Source: Echinicola rosea (lineage in GTDB: Bacteria; Bacteroidota; Bacteroidia; Cytophagales; Cyclobacteriaceae). From it: 64,000 bases of DNA. The DNA lies in contig NZ_CP040106.1 in assembly GCF_005281475.1 (NCBI RefSeq), positions 5,446,001 to 5,510,000 on the forward strand, given 5' to 3'. Made by a program: the position numbers and the translations under genes. Below the pieces are notes generated by a model. That model was not told the origin of the DNA and made no database searches. It was given only the letters and a program-made list of their open reading frames with translations. Below, in pieces: positions 1 through 9,817 of this stretch (positions are counted from its first letter, which is position 1; every line of letters starts with the position of its first letter).

Positions 1-828
1 CAGTTTGGAAGCATCGGCGAAGGTTCCCAATTTGGAAGAAAGGGCCGTTTGGATGTCCGACTGCACCTTTGCCAGCTTGTCCCGATATTCCCTTTCGGTG
101 GAAGATATCTGGAGGTCCAGGTTGAGCAGTTCGTTGCGCTGGTTGGTCAATTTGTTTTGCTGTACGGTCACTTTGGCACGTGTTTCCTGTACCTTCAGTT
201 CCTTCTCCTGCAGTTCGGTTAGCGACTTGAGTCCTTTCGAATGCAACTCAGTAGTCCGTTGCAATTGGTTTTCGGCAATGGAAAGATTGGTCTTAAAGGC
301 CACCAGGTCCATGCTGTCCATTTCGACTTTGTTCTGAGCCTGCAGTATCTTGTTGTCCAGCTGCCGGAGCTTAAAGTCAAGTGCTTCTTTCACGGCCTGG
401 TACTGCGAGCGCAGCGCAGCCACCTTCATTTCGTAAGAATCCGCACTTTGGGTCTTTGCGTCCAATTGCTCGGTGGTCCTTTCCAACAGGTTAGGGTCAA
501 AGTATTCACTCTTTGCATCGGAGATATGGACCAGCGTATCGCCCTTTTGGACAAAGTCCCCCTCCTTGACATACCACCGTTCCAACCGACCCGATATCAC
601 TGACTGGATGGCCTGTGGCCGTTGCTCTGGCGACCGGGTGGTGACATAGCCATCGGTTTGGATGTTTTGGGTCCACGGCAAAAACATGGAAGCTCCAAAG
701 ACCACAAAAATGATCAGAAAAGTCCTGCGGGAAAACTGGAAAGCCTTGGCATCTTCCAGTACCTTAAAGGCCTTAAAGTCCTTTTTTTTGATATAATTAT
801 GGATACTGTTTTCAGAGATATTCAGCAT
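1..828 (-). CDS. HlyD-family membrane fusion (periplasmic adaptor) protein, 3'-truncated by window
   Basis: Adaptor subunit of a type I-like secretion or efflux complex, linking an inner-membrane ABC transporter to an outer-membrane channel. The 276 visible codons are open from an ATG at 828 to the window edge, so the C-terminus is missing. About 35 cytosolic residues precede one membrane segment (about 36-52). A lipoyl/biotinyl-like half follows (about 79-102, with GRLERWYVKEGD and FVQKGDTLV). A long Gln/Glu/Lys-rich stretch, predicted coiled coil, runs from about residue 115 to the edge. The start lies 6 nt after the stop of the ABC gene, so the two are surely co-transcribed. The family is clear; the exported substrate cannot be told from the sequence. 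Confidence 0.88.
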   Translation of the reverse strand, partial: MLNISENSIHNYIKKKDFKAFKVLEDAKAFQFSRRTFLIIFVVFGASMFLPWTQNIQTDGYVTTRSPEQRPQAIQSVISGRLERWYVKEGDFVQKGDTLVHISDAKSEYFDPNLLERTTEQLDAKTQSADSYEMKVAALRSQYQAVKEALDFKLRQLDNKILQAQNKVEMDSMDLVAFKTNLSIAENQLQRTTELHSKGLKSLTELQEKELKVQETRAKVTVQQNKLTNQRNELLNLDLQISSTEREYRDKLAKVQSDIQTALSSKLGTFADASKL

Positions 829-834
829 AGCGGA

Positions 835-2466
835 TTACAGCTTCACGGTCATTGTACTTCTTTTCAGCCATTCTTGGTCATCACTGATGACCATCAAGGT
901 CCAAGGCCGCTTTTCATCGGTCAAGTATTGGATCAATTTGACCTTTTCGCCCGTAGGAACATTGACCAAAGGATCTTCCATCAGCAATAACCCGGGACAG
1001 TGGCAAATGGCCCGCGCCAAGTGTATTTTTTGGATCACACACCTCGGGGTCCTTCTTCCCCCACTGTCCATAATGGTTTCCAGCCCTTGGGGTAATCCCT
1101 TAATATAGTCTTCCAAATCCAAGTCTCGCAGTACCTGTAAGAGTTCTTTTTCCGAAACCTCCCTGCCCACCAGGATATTTTCACGGATAGTGGCATTAAA
1201 AATCTGGTTAGAGGCAAAGACGACACCCAACTGCTGATGAAGGCTTTTCCGGCTCAGCACGTTATACGAAATGTCGTTCAGCAAAACATCGCCCGACTCC
1301 AGGTCCTGCACCCCTGCGATGACCTGTAGCAAGGTGGATTTTCCTGATCCCGTCTCGCTATTTAGCACTGCTCTGGCTTTGGCCGGAATGACCAGGTCAA
1401 GATCGCTAAAGACAGGTTCCAAAGCGTCCTTGTGCTTGAAAGTGGCTTTTTTCAAGGTCAGTGAACAATCCGAATTCGGGGAAATTACCTCCTGGCCTTT
1501 GCGCTGTTCAAGTTCCAGATCGGTCACAAAACCAATTTTGTCAAATGCCGTGAGCACATCATATACGCTGTCCCACACCTGTAGTAGCTTTTCCACTGAA
1601 TTGATGATCAGGATGATCACAATTTCCGCAGCCACAAACTGCCCAATATTCATTTGTTGGTTAAACACCAACAGTCCACCCACTACCAGAATACCCGCAG
1701 CAATCAGTATCTTAAAGCCCACAAAAGATTTGAACTGGTCCATCAGCACCTTAAAATGCGACTCCCGACCGTGGATATAATCGGCGGTAATGCTATCGGT
1801 CTTCCTCAAGTGGAATGAAGAGGGATCGTTTATCTGAAAAGTCCTTCTTGCCCGGCCGATTTCTTCCAGCCAGTGGGCCAATCGATACTTGTATTTACTT
1901 TCCTCCAAACTGGTGTCCAGTCCGATTTTTCCGGTAACCTTTACCAAGACATAAAGAATCAGGATCATCACCAATCCCATACCGATAAAATAAAGGCTAT
2001 AAACTGAAAGCAACAGGAGTCCAAATAAAATCTGGAAGGTAGATACGGAAAGGTCAATCAATATCTTCGGCAGGCCTTTCTGAATGGTCAGCGTGTCAAA
2101 AAAACGGTTGGCCAGTTCCGGTGCATGGATGCTATCTACCTCTTTGGCCTTCATTTTCGGAAACCGAAAGGCAAATTCAAAGGCCGACCGGGCAAAAATA
2201 TCTTGCTGGATATTCTCCACCAAACGTAGCTGTAGCACTTGGAGCACCCCTGCCACGGCGATGCCCAGTAATACGACAATGACCAAAATAAACCAAGAGG
2301 AAGACAACTGGCCGGTCTGCAGAAAGTTGATGATGGCCTGAATACCCAGTGGAAGAGACAGGTTTACGACGCCAATGAAAACGGCATAGGTATAAATCTG
2401 CCTTATCTCGGGCTTATAAAGTTTCAGTAGCCGCCACAGCCTCTTCAAAGGTGATAAAGTACTCAT
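835..2466 (-). CDS. ABC transporter: fused membrane and ATP-binding domains, with degenerate nucleotide-binding motifs
   Basis: Half-transporter of 543 aa. The membrane domain occupies about residues 1-315, with hydrophobic segments near 25-48, 58-78, 140-178 and 252-290. The ATPase domain occupies about 335-543. Walker A is nearly normal (SETGSGKST, 370-378, Ser in place of the first Gly). The other motifs deviate. The Q-loop region reads VFASNQ with no Gln at the usual place. The signature is DSGGR (467-471) instead of LSGGQ. Walker B ends MEDP (496-499) instead of the usual Asp-Glu order. The switch His is replaced in VISDD (527-531). The gene precedes a HlyD adaptor, which fits a secretion unit without a peptidase domain. 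Hydrolysis may be weak or asymmetric (inference). Substrate unknown. Confidence 0.85.
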   Translation of the reverse strand: MSTLSPLKRLWRLLKLYKPEIRQIYTYAVFIGVVNLSLPLGIQAIINFLQTGQLSSSWFILVIVVLLGIAVAGVLQVLQLRLVENIQQDIFARSAFEFAFRFPKMKAKEVDSIHAPELANRFFDTLTIQKGLPKILIDLSVSTFQILFGLLLLSVYSLYFIGMGLVMILILYVLVKVTGKIGLDTSLEESKYKYRLAHWLEEIGRARRTFQINDPSSFHLRKTDSITADYIHGRESHFKVLMDQFKSFVGFKILIAAGILVVGGLLVFNQQMNIGQFVAAEIVIILIINSVEKLLQVWDSVYDVLTAFDKIGFVTDLELEQRKGQEVISPNSDCSLTLKKATFKHKDALEPVFSDLDLVIPAKARAVLNSETGSGKSTLLQVIAGVQDLESGDVLLNDISYNVLSRKSLHQQLGVVFASNQIFNATIRENILVGREVSEKELLQVLRDLDLEDYIKGLPQGLETIMDSGGRRTPRCVIQKIHLARAICHCPGLLLMEDPLVNVPTGEKVKLIQYLTDEKRPWTLMVISDDQEWLKRSTMTVKL

Positions 2467-2787
2467 AAAGTTTACTACAGATTAATCGAAATAGTTGGAT
2501 ACCTTTTTCAAAACCATTAAACACCAAAACGGTACTCAAGGTTACTAAAATTTTCAATTCTGATGGCGGTAGGAGTGCGAATTTATAAAATAAACGCTTA
2601 AAACAGCAATTTCATTCGACTTTATGTATAAAAATTCATTTTTTGATAACACCTTAGCAGAAGGTGTGCATCGTGGCATACCCCTAAAAAGCTGGGTAAC
2701 AATCCAAAAAAATCCCTTCCGATAAATTTCGAAAGGGATTCTGCTTTCTGTGCAAGCAATTGTTATTTACATTGATCTTACTTGTAT
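2467..2787. other. Intergenic region between the NHL gene and the ABC transporter gene
   Basis: 321 bp without a credible gene. It contains the intrinsic terminator of the upstream locus (2704-2740) and should contain the promoter of the ABC/HlyD operon, but I found no clear TAnnTTTG box. The segment 2500-2690 is AT-rich. Confidence 0.6.
2704..2740 (-). terminator. Intrinsic terminator of the first PUL
   Basis: On the minus strand the arm AATCCCTT (2740-2733) pairs with AAGGGATT (2718-2711), and a run of T follows immediately (2712-2704). It sits about 50 nt beyond the stop of the NHL lipoprotein gene and closes that operon before the ABC transporter. Confidence 0.8.
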
Positions 2788-4131
2788 CTATTCCTCCTCA
2801 ATTTTCCTTACCCTATGATTTCCCAGATCGGCTACGTAAATCACACCATCGTGGAAAGTCACATCGGTAGGATTGTAAAACTGGGCGGTCACTCCTACCC
2901 CATCAAGGAACCCGCTTACCGATCCTGCAATGGTGATGACTTCTTCATTATCGATCAACCTGACCTTGTGATTGGACAGGTCCGCTATGATCAGTTCACC
3001 GTCATTTCCCACACTAATCCCATAAGGGTTGTTAAACTGGGCATTTGCAGCTTGGCCATCTCGTGTACCTTGTGACCCGTCGCCAGCTACCGTCGTGACT
3101 TGACCAACATTCAGCTCTATTTTTCTGATCAAATGATTGATCCGGTCGGCTACGAAAATGTTGCCCTGCGCATCGATGTCCAAACCAGAAGGGTACCGGA
3201 AAGTCGCTTCTTCCAATGTGCCATTTTGATCGCCTTGCTCACTTCCGGCGATCGTACTGACCGTTCCATCCACATCGATTTTCCGAATGCGGTGGTTACG
3301 GTTGTCTGCGACATAGAGTACCCCTTCCTCAGTCACGACTACATCCAGTGGCTGGTCAAACTGCGCTTCGCCTGCGGCACCGTCATTGAATCCGGCCTCA
3401 CCGGTTCCTGCCACGGTACTTACCGTGCCTTGGGTATCTATTTTCCTGATGACGTGATTATCACGGTCTGCGACATAGATATTGCCTTCCTGGTCCACAC
3501 AGGACTTCCAGGGATAGTCCAACAGCGCACCTGCCACAGGGCCATCCAAATACCCCCTCTGACCAGTTCCCAGCACTGTGGTCACTGTACCATCCAAGGT
3601 CACTTGGCGAATACTGCTATTGCTCCTGTCCGTGATGATAAGAGAGCCATCAGGATGAGCTGCCACCCCTTCGGGATTCCTGAAGGAAGCTCCATTGCCA
3701 ACGCCGTCTACCAAGCCATAGTCACTGTTCCCTGCCAGCGTCGAAACCCTATAATTGGCAGGCCGGACCACATGGCTGAATTCAAGCGAAGCGCCATCGG
3801 CACTGACACCGTTTACGCTCACCTCTATCGTTTGCAGTCCCTCACCTTCGGGGACCACCACCTGAAGCCTACTGTTTGTTGCTTCCAAAACCGTGGCCGA
3901 AATCCCGTTAAAGGAAACGGCATTTGCTTCCCTGTTACCACTGAAATCCCTTCCTTGGATGGTTACCACATCCTTCGCATTACCTTCCTCAGGGCTCATG
4001 GCGTATATAAAAGGAGCCAAGCTGCTTTGGGGTGTCACATCATCATTGTCACAGCCAAGAACCAGCAAGGCCGAAAGGATGATGGCCAACAATGGAAATC
4101 TATACACACTTTTCATTTTTATATCCATCAT
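2788..4131 (-). CDS. IPT/TIG-domain and NHL-repeat lipoprotein
   Basis: A 447-aa secreted lipoprotein. The signal peptide ends in a lipobox with Cys27 (LVLGC). An immunoglobulin-like IPT/TIG domain covers about 38-120, followed by six NHL-type repeats (about 130-447). Each repeat carries an ADxxNHxIRKI-like segment: TDRSNSSIRQ, ADRDNHVIRK, ADNRNHRIRK, ADRINHLIRK, ADLSNHKVRL, ADLGNHRVRK. Six repeats match a closed six-bladed propeller. IPT/NHL lipoproteins are frequent last genes of Bacteroidota PULs, where they probably act as surface glycan-binding proteins (family knowledge). The start directly abuts the stop of the phosphodiester glycosidase gene, so they are translated from one message. 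A second ATG at 4128 or one at 4116 is possible. The bound ligand is unknown. Confidence 0.88.
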   Translation of the reverse strand: MMDIKMKSVYRFPLLAIILSALLVLGCDNDDVTPQSSLAPFIYAMSPEEGNAKDVVTIQGRDFSGNREANAVSFNGISATVLEATNSRLQVVVPEGEGLQTIEVSVNGVSADGASLEFSHVVRPANYRVSTLAGNSDYGLVDGVGNGASFRNPEGVAAHPDGSLIITDRSNSSIRQVTLDGTVTTVLGTGQRGYLDGPVAGALLDYPWKSCVDQEGNIYVADRDNHVIRKIDTQGTVSTVAGTGEAGFNDGAAGEAQFDQPLDVVVTEEGVLYVADNRNHRIRKIDVDGTVSTIAGSEQGDQNGTLEEATFRYPSGLDIDAQGNIFVADRINHLIRKIELNVGQVTTVAGDGSQGTRDGQAANAQFNNPYGISVGNDGELIIADLSNHKVRLIDNEEVITIAGSVSGFLDGVGVTAQFYNPTDVTFHDGVIYVADLGNHRVRKIEEE

Positions 4132-5055
4132 CTATTCGTTTTCGTTTACCAAAATTGCCCAGCCATTTGCCACAGGACGTGGTGTCCCATCAGATGGACG
4201 GTTACGTACATGAAATACATCTTCTAAACTGTGCAAGGTCACAAAAGTAGAAGAGCCGCCCCCATCGAGGTTAGTGGCATCCCGTACACCCAGTGCCTGA
4301 AATACCTCGGCCACTTCCGATAGTGAAAGCCCGTTGGAGTAATCAAACTGCCGACCATCCACTACCATAAAATAAACCTCTTCGGCATCGGTAATACCGA
4401 CCGCAGTCCTTGGATGGATGTCTTCGCTCGGGATAGGTACCAAATTATAATCCTTGATCAGCAAGTCTCCAGCGCCCAAGGCATCGTACAATCCGTCCTG
4501 GAATTCGGGATAATCATCGGAATGCTCTATTACCAATCTCCCGTTTTCGTCCACGCCAAAGAAGGACCTTCCTACCATTGGGGTCGTCTTAATGGCTTCT
4601 CCGTGGAGATGGACTACGCCACGGGGCTCTCCGGTATCCATATTGAAAAAATCGGCATTGACACCGCCCACAACTTTCTTTCCGGGCACATCCACCCATT
4701 CCATCATTTCAGGAATCGGCTGCATTCCAAAACCGCTGCTCGCAAATGGTGTCAACGGAAACAGTTCGACGCCCTCCTCTTTCAGGTCTATCTTAACTAC
4801 AAACATCCGCATGGTAAGTCCCTTCATGGACAAATAATGGATATCCGTCTCCTCCACCCCAGGAGCCACCGTAAAGGTCGTGTCCCAAAAGACTTCGCTG
4901 ACCAATTCCGTACTGTCGGCCAGCCTTTGGGTGATGGCGCTCAGTTCTTTGTCCAGCACTGTCGGCTGGATATCGTCGTTTTTACAGCTGGCGGCCATCA
5001 AAACCATAGAGGTCGCCAACAGAAATGCATAGTAGTAATTGAGGTATTTTTTCAT
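4132..5055 (-). CDS. Phosphodiester glycosidase (NAGPA-domain) lipoprotein
   Basis: A 307-aa lipoprotein with the fold of the mammalian lysosomal 'uncovering enzyme', which removes GlcNAc from a GlcNAc-1-phospho-sugar diester. Lipobox Cys is at residue 24 (MAASC). Family motifs are present in order: GGVNADFFN (about 130-138), PRTAVG (215-220), VDGR (232-235) and the Gly-rich NLDGGGSST (262-270). The start is taken at the ATG at 5055, because the codon before it is GTG. It lies 23 nt after susD and abuts the NHL gene, in a locus controlled by a FecR/ECF pair. I infer that the PUL targets a glycan containing sugar-1-phosphodiester links, such as a teichoic-acid-like or phosphomannan polymer. 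The exact substrate is not shown. Confidence 0.85.
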   Translation of the reverse strand: MKKYLNYYYAFLLATSMVLMAASCKNDDIQPTVLDKELSAITQRLADSTELVSEVFWDTTFTVAPGVEETDIHYLSMKGLTMRMFVVKIDLKEEGVELFPLTPFASSGFGMQPIPEMMEWVDVPGKKVVGGVNADFFNMDTGEPRGVVHLHGEAIKTTPMVGRSFFGVDENGRLVIEHSDDYPEFQDGLYDALGAGDLLIKDYNLVPIPSEDIHPRTAVGITDAEEVYFMVVDGRQFDYSNGLSLSEVAEVFQALGVRDATNLDGGGSSTFVTLHSLEDVFHVRNRPSDGTPRPVANGWAILVNENE

Positions 5056-5077
5056 CACTTTTTTGCCTTTTTAGGGA

Positions 5078-6379
5078 TCAATATCCCGGGTTTTGTTCCA
5101 GTTTTTCATTTAACAACAACTCCGTCTCCGGTATGGGCATGAGGGTTTCGCGCTGCTGTATGCCCAATTCTTCCACGGCCTTTCCCGTCCGTACCAAGTC
5201 CACCCATCTGAAGCCTTCGGCAAAAAGCTCCCTTCTCCTCTCTTCCAAGACCAGCTCAAGGTAGTCCTCCTCGTTGGAAGGTGACACCGGCCCTAGTCCG
5301 CGGGCTTCCCGAAGTTCATTGAGCCGATCGAGTCCTGCCAGTCCCTGCGCCTCTGCACTGATCAAGTACATCTCGGCCAGCCTGCTCACGTTGAGCTGGT
5401 CTGTACCGGTCTGGCCACTGGGGTATTTATTGACCACGTCCAGTCCATCATAGGTATCCACAGAAACTTCCGCCCGTAAATCGGATCCGGAGAACATTTC
5501 CATCGCCCAGGGGTTGGGCTTGAAAACATACGAACCACTCTGGGGATGGGCATAGGTGTAAAACAGCGTGGAAAGGTTGATGCTGGACTCAATGGTGAGA
5601 TTTACAAAAGCAAAAATCAACTCACTGTTATCCTGTCTCCTGAACATTTTATCAAAACTGTCCAAGCTGAGATAGGGCGAATTGATCAGTTCTTCGGACA
5701 AGGTAGCCGCTTCGTCCATTTTTCCCTGCCCCAGCTTGGCACGGGCCATCAGGGCCTTGGCAGCTTGGCTGGACACATAGTTAAAATCACCGCCCAGTTC
5801 CCCGTTGAAATCCGGAGCTTGTTCAATGGCCACCGACAGGTCCTCCTCGATAAATTGCCAAACCTCCTCGGCAGAATTCCTTGGCAACTTTTCCTGGGTA
5901 TTTTCCCTGATGATCGGTACACCGCCAAATTTGATCAATAAATTATAATAGATATAGGCCCTGAAGTAGTGTGCCGTTCCGTTTACCTGATTGATCCTAT
6001 CGGAAGGAGTCATCTCCTTGACATTGGCGATCAAGGTATTTACCTGATAGAGTGCTTCGTAGTATCCTTTCCAGGAACTGTTGACATATCCGTGCTCCGG
6101 GCGAAGGATATTGCTGATAAAGGCATTGGTACCACCGCCATTGGTAGAACCGGCAGAATTGAGGTCTCCCCCCACCAGATCGGGCAAAATGTACGATTCC
6201 CTTCCAGGATCGTTCTGAACAGACTGATAGACACCGATCAGGAACGATTCCACATCATCTTCGGTAAGATCAGATTCGGAAGAGACGGCCGACCGTGGAT
6301 AAAGGTCCAACTGATTACCACAGGCACTGGCAAGCATAAGTACCAGCAGGCCTAGGGACATTATTTTTATATTATTCAT
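5078..6379 (-). CDS. SusD/RagB-family outer-membrane lipoprotein
   Basis: Surface glycan-binding partner of a SusC channel, here 433 aa, slightly shorter than the common 480-550. Lipobox Cys20 follows LMLASA. The N-terminal region begins LDLYPRSAVSSES, as usual for this family. TPR-like helices run through the middle (YFRAYIYYNLLIKFGGVPII, about 138-157). The family C-terminal block is ERRRELFAEGFRWVDLVRTG, and the protein ends EQNPGY. It starts 21 nt after the susC stop and is followed by the phosphodiester glycosidase gene. Function as a nutrient-binding lid of the SusC pore is family knowledge; the ligand is inferred from the neighbouring enzyme only. Confidence 0.92.
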   Translation of the reverse strand: MNNIKIMSLGLLVLMLASACGNQLDLYPRSAVSSESDLTEDDVESFLIGVYQSVQNDPGRESYILPDLVGGDLNSAGSTNGGGTNAFISNILRPEHGYVNSSWKGYYEALYQVNTLIANVKEMTPSDRINQVNGTAHYFRAYIYYNLLIKFGGVPIIRENTQEKLPRNSAEEVWQFIEEDLSVAIEQAPDFNGELGGDFNYVSSQAAKALMARAKLGQGKMDEAATLSEELINSPYLSLDSFDKMFRRQDNSELIFAFVNLTIESSINLSTLFYTYAHPQSGSYVFKPNPWAMEMFSGSDLRAEVSVDTYDGLDVVNKYPSGQTGTDQLNVSRLAEMYLISAEAQGLAGLDRLNELREARGLGPVSPSNEEDYLELVLEERRRELFAEGFRWVDLVRTGKAVEELGIQQRETLMPIPETELLLNEKLEQNPGY

Positions 6380-6400
6380 GATTATCTTCTTTTTTTGGTT

Positions 6401-9400
6401 CTAGAAAGCCGCATTGATCCCCAATCGGATTGTTCTGGGCTGGGGCAGGTTCATGTTGTCATCTGCCATAAAGCGGGCATCGTAATTTTTGGATACCTCA
6501 GGATCCAATCCTGAATAGTTACTGAACAGGTACAGGTTTTCACCTTGGACAAAAACACGTAGCTTGCTCATCTGAAGCTTATCCAAAATGGACTGGGGCA
6601 AAGAATAACCCAAACTCAAGGTCCTCAACCGCAAGAAAGATGCGTCTTCGAGAAACCGGGAAGAGTTATACGTGTTATATCCAGTGCCGTGAATGGCCCT
6701 GGGGACTTCATTGCTGGTACCTGGTCCCGTCCATCGCTCCAGGGCAGGCTCCTCCCTAAATCCTTGTCTTCCATTCCCCAATCGATCCGTCGTAATCCTC
6801 CAGGTGGCATAGATCTCGGACCCTTGGGAAAATGTCAGGAATGCACTGAGGTCAAAGTTCTTGTACTGGAAGGTATTGGACCAGCCACCGTAAAAGTCGG
6901 GGTTGGAAGTACCGATGATCTGGCGGTCGTCCACATTGATGATGCCATCACCATTGACATCTTCATAATGGACGTCTCCTGCACGGACTCCCTGGTCGTA
7001 CAATTGTTCCGGCACTTCCTCGTCCGTTTGGAAGATCCCCAGCATTTTGTACATATAAAAACTGCCCACTTCTTCCCCCACCTGTAGGGTCCTGTTGGCG
7101 CCGATCAGCAGGGGATCATCTCCCAGCAGCGAAGTGAGTTCATTTTGGACAAAGGAAATATTAAAGCTGGACTGCCATTGCAATTCACCAAATTGCTGAT
7201 TGTAATCAAACAAAAATTCCAACCCTGTATTCCTCATGGAACCGATATTACTCGTCACACTGCTAAATCCACTGGTCGCATGGATGGGCATATTGTACAG
7301 CAGGTTTTCGGTATTTTTGATAAAGTAGTCAGCCGAAATATTGGCCTTTCCGCTCCACAGGCCCAGATCTATTCCCACATCAAATTGGTTGGCCGTCTCC
7401 CAGGTAAGGTTGGGGTTTCCAAAAGTGGAAATGGACAGGCCACTGTTTCCGCCATAATTGGCACCTCCACTCATCAGGGCCTGGTAGGCATAGCTCCCTA
7501 TACCATCTTGATTACCCGTAGCACCATAGCTTGCGCGCAGCTTTAGGTCCGTTTGGGAAAATTTCCAAAAGTCCTCGTCCGACACGTTCCATCCGGCGGA
7601 AATGGACGGAAAAGAACCATAGCGTTTTTCGGGCGAGAACTTGGAAGACCCATCCGCTCGGATGGAAAGTGAAAGCAGGTATTTGTCCTCCCAGCTCAGG
7701 TTGGCACGGCTGTAATAGGATTCAAGTGCATTTTCCCCAAAACCAGAGGAGGCGTTGGCAATCTCACTGGCCACTGAAAGGACATCGAAAGAAGGTGAAG
7801 GAAATCCCCTTCCATCAATGTAGTTGGTACTGGTGGTCACTTTTTGGTAGGAATGCCCCACAAGTGCATTCACCGTAAGCTTTCCAAATGTATGGTCAAA
7901 ATACAAGGTGTTTTCAACCAGTCCATTGGTCATCATCCTACGCTCGTCCAACAGACGTCCCTGTCCTGCCCCATAGGGATGCTCATCGGTGTAATAAAGA
8001 TAATCCTCCGTATAGATGGCATCCAGGCCAAAGGTATTTTTCAGATGGAAAGAAGGACTGAACTTGATGTCGGCATAGGCATTTCCCAGCATTCTATAAT
8101 TGTCCAATTTTGTATTTTGCTCGTTGATGATCTGCAGGTTGTTATGGTACACCAATTCATCTGTACCTCCTACATAATAATCACCATTGGGCTTGTATGG
8201 CCTGTCAAACGGCCGCTGCCCCATGCTGCGCAAAAACACCGATGAACCATAGGTACCGTTTGGTACCCGGTGGTTTCTGGAAAAGCTCAGGTTGGTATTG
8301 GTACCGATTTCCAGCCAATTTACCGCTTGGTGGGTCACATTGACCTTGGCATTGTACTTTTTATAATCATTGGTCTTGAGTACTCCTTCCTGGTTTAGGT
8401 AACCACCAGAAATATAAAGTTTCGTTTTCTCACTCCCACTGGAAAAAGAGACGTTGACATTGGAAACCAAGGCATCCCTCAGCACCAAATCCAACCAATC
8501 GGTATCCGGCAGCCCGGGATAAGGATCTTCCATATAATCCACAAAGTTCCCGTCTCCAGGTGAATAGCCATTTTGCTCGTTATAGTTAAAACGAGCTTCA
8601 TTGAGCACCTCTAGGTACAGGTCCGAATCGGCCATTTTTAACTTGTCCAGGTTCGGAAGATACTGGACGCCAAAATTGGTCTGGATATTCAGGCTTGATT
8701 GTCCCACTTTTCCGGACTTGGTGGTGATGATGACCACACCATTGGTGGCCCTTGAACCGTAAATGGCCGCGGACGCCGCATCCTTGAGCACTTCGATGGA
8801 TTCAATGTCATTGGGATTAAGCTCGGACAGCGGGTTCATGCCTTCTCCAAGGTTAAAAAGCGCTGCATTATGGTTGACCAAGGGGATGCCATCTACTACA
8901 TAGAGGGGCTCGTTCTGTCCACTCAGGGAACCGATACCGCGAATACTTACACGGACATTGCTTCCTGGAGTACCGGCACCGGCACCGACATGGACTCCCG
9001 GCATCCTTCCCTGCATCATCTGATCTGGCCCCAGTACCTGTCTGAAGTTCTTTTCATCTGGCCGGAAGTTGGAAATGGCACTGGTCACTTCCTTCCTGTC
9101 CTGCTGACCATAGCCAATGACCACTATTTCGGACAAGTCATTTTCTGACGGCCGGAGGGTGACCGCTATTTTACTGCGCCCATCTACGGGGATTTCTACA
9201 GGATCATATCCGATAAAGGAAATGACCAATATGGCATTTTCGGACAACCCATTGAAGGTGAATTTCCCATCCAAATCAGTGACTGTTCCTTTAGAGCCTC
9301 CCTTCACCCGAACGGTCGCACCGGGCAGCGGCTCCCCGTCCGTGCTGATTACCGTACCAGTAACCGTTATAGCTGCTGGATCATCAGTGGTTTTTGGCTT

Positions 9401-9751
9401 GATGACAATATAGGTTTCCACCAGCTGGTAGGTAAAAGGTTGGTGGCTGAAGATCTCCGTAAGGATCGTTTCAAGTGATCCGCTCTTCACGTCCACATAT
9501 ACGGGACGGGATTGGCTTACTGTTTCATCGTTGAACACAAACCGGTATTCAGATTGCGATTCTATCATTTCCATCACTTCTATCAGGGGAAGCCCCTGGG
9601 CTTTTAGCGTCAGATCCTGGGAATGGACCTTGGCCGTTACCTGAAAGACGAGTGATAAGCATAAGATTAGTGTCCATTTCATAACCAAAAGGTAATTGGG
9701 TGGAGCAAAAGATACCCCTTGTCCACCTTGTCCTAAGTGGGTTAATTTCAT
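6401..9751 (-). CDS. SusC/RagA-family TonB-dependent receptor with N-terminal STN domain
   Basis: Outer-membrane importer of 1116 aa. A signal peptide lies near 24-44. Either the ATG at 9751 or an internal Met at residue 24 could be the start; related receptors often carry the longer form. A secretin/TonB STN domain (about 46-118) follows, then a carboxypeptidase-regulatory-like beta-sandwich (129-205), the VVIGYG linker (210-215), the plug (about 216-345, with SIRGIGSL, YVVDGIP and AIYGSRATNGVV), and the barrel ending in an aromatic Phe. The STN domain is the part that signals to a FecR anti-sigma factor. A FecR gene and an ECF sigma gene sit directly upstream, which supports ligand-triggered self-induction (inference from family). 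Confidence 0.93.
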   Translation of the reverse strand: MKLTHLGQGGQGVSFAPPNYLLVMKWTLILCLSLVFQVTAKVHSQDLTLKAQGLPLIEVMEMIESQSEYRFVFNDETVSQSRPVYVDVKSGSLETILTEIFSHQPFTYQLVETYIVIKPKTTDDPAAITVTGTVISTDGEPLPGATVRVKGGSKGTVTDLDGKFTFNGLSENAILVISFIGYDPVEIPVDGRSKIAVTLRPSENDLSEIVVIGYGQQDRKEVTSAISNFRPDEKNFRQVLGPDQMMQGRMPGVHVGAGAGTPGSNVRVSIRGIGSLSGQNEPLYVVDGIPLVNHNAALFNLGEGMNPLSELNPNDIESIEVLKDAASAAIYGSRATNGVVIITTKSGKVGQSSLNIQTNFGVQYLPNLDKLKMADSDLYLEVLNEARFNYNEQNGYSPGDGNFVDYMEDPYPGLPDTDWLDLVLRDALVSNVNVSFSSGSEKTKLYISGGYLNQEGVLKTNDYKKYNAKVNVTHQAVNWLEIGTNTNLSFSRNHRVPNGTYGSSVFLRSMGQRPFDRPYKPNGDYYVGGTDELVYHNNLQIINEQNTKLDNYRMLGNAYADIKFSPSFHLKNTFGLDAIYTEDYLYYTDEHPYGAGQGRLLDERRMMTNGLVENTLYFDHTFGKLTVNALVGHSYQKVTTSTNYIDGRGFPSPSFDVLSVASEIANASSGFGENALESYYSRANLSWEDKYLLSLSIRADGSSKFSPEKRYGSFPSISAGWNVSDEDFWKFSQTDLKLRASYGATGNQDGIGSYAYQALMSGGANYGGNSGLSISTFGNPNLTWETANQFDVGIDLGLWSGKANISADYFIKNTENLLYNMPIHATSGFSSVTSNIGSMRNTGLEFLFDYNQQFGELQWQSSFNISFVQNELTSLLGDDPLLIGANRTLQVGEEVGSFYMYKMLGIFQTDEEVPEQLYDQGVRAGDVHYEDVNGDGIINVDDRQIIGTSNPDFYGGWSNTFQYKNFDLSAFLTFSQGSEIYATWRITTDRLGNGRQGFREEPALERWTGPGTSNEVPRAIHGTGYNTYNSSRFLEDASFLRLRTLSLGYSLPQSILDKLQMSKLRVFVQGENLYLFSNYSGLDPEVSKNYDARFMADDNMNLPQPRTIRLGINAAF

Positions 9752-9817
9752 AACTTTACAAATTAGATGTTGATCGATAAAATTTTAATGTGAGGTTAAA
9801 AGGCATTGATCAGCCTG

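Noticed and set aside
3100-4227. Plus-strand open frame of 375 codons
   Set aside because: It lies antisense to the NHL lipoprotein gene, whose repeats and lipobox are unmistakable. The plus frame has no domain and is a shadow.
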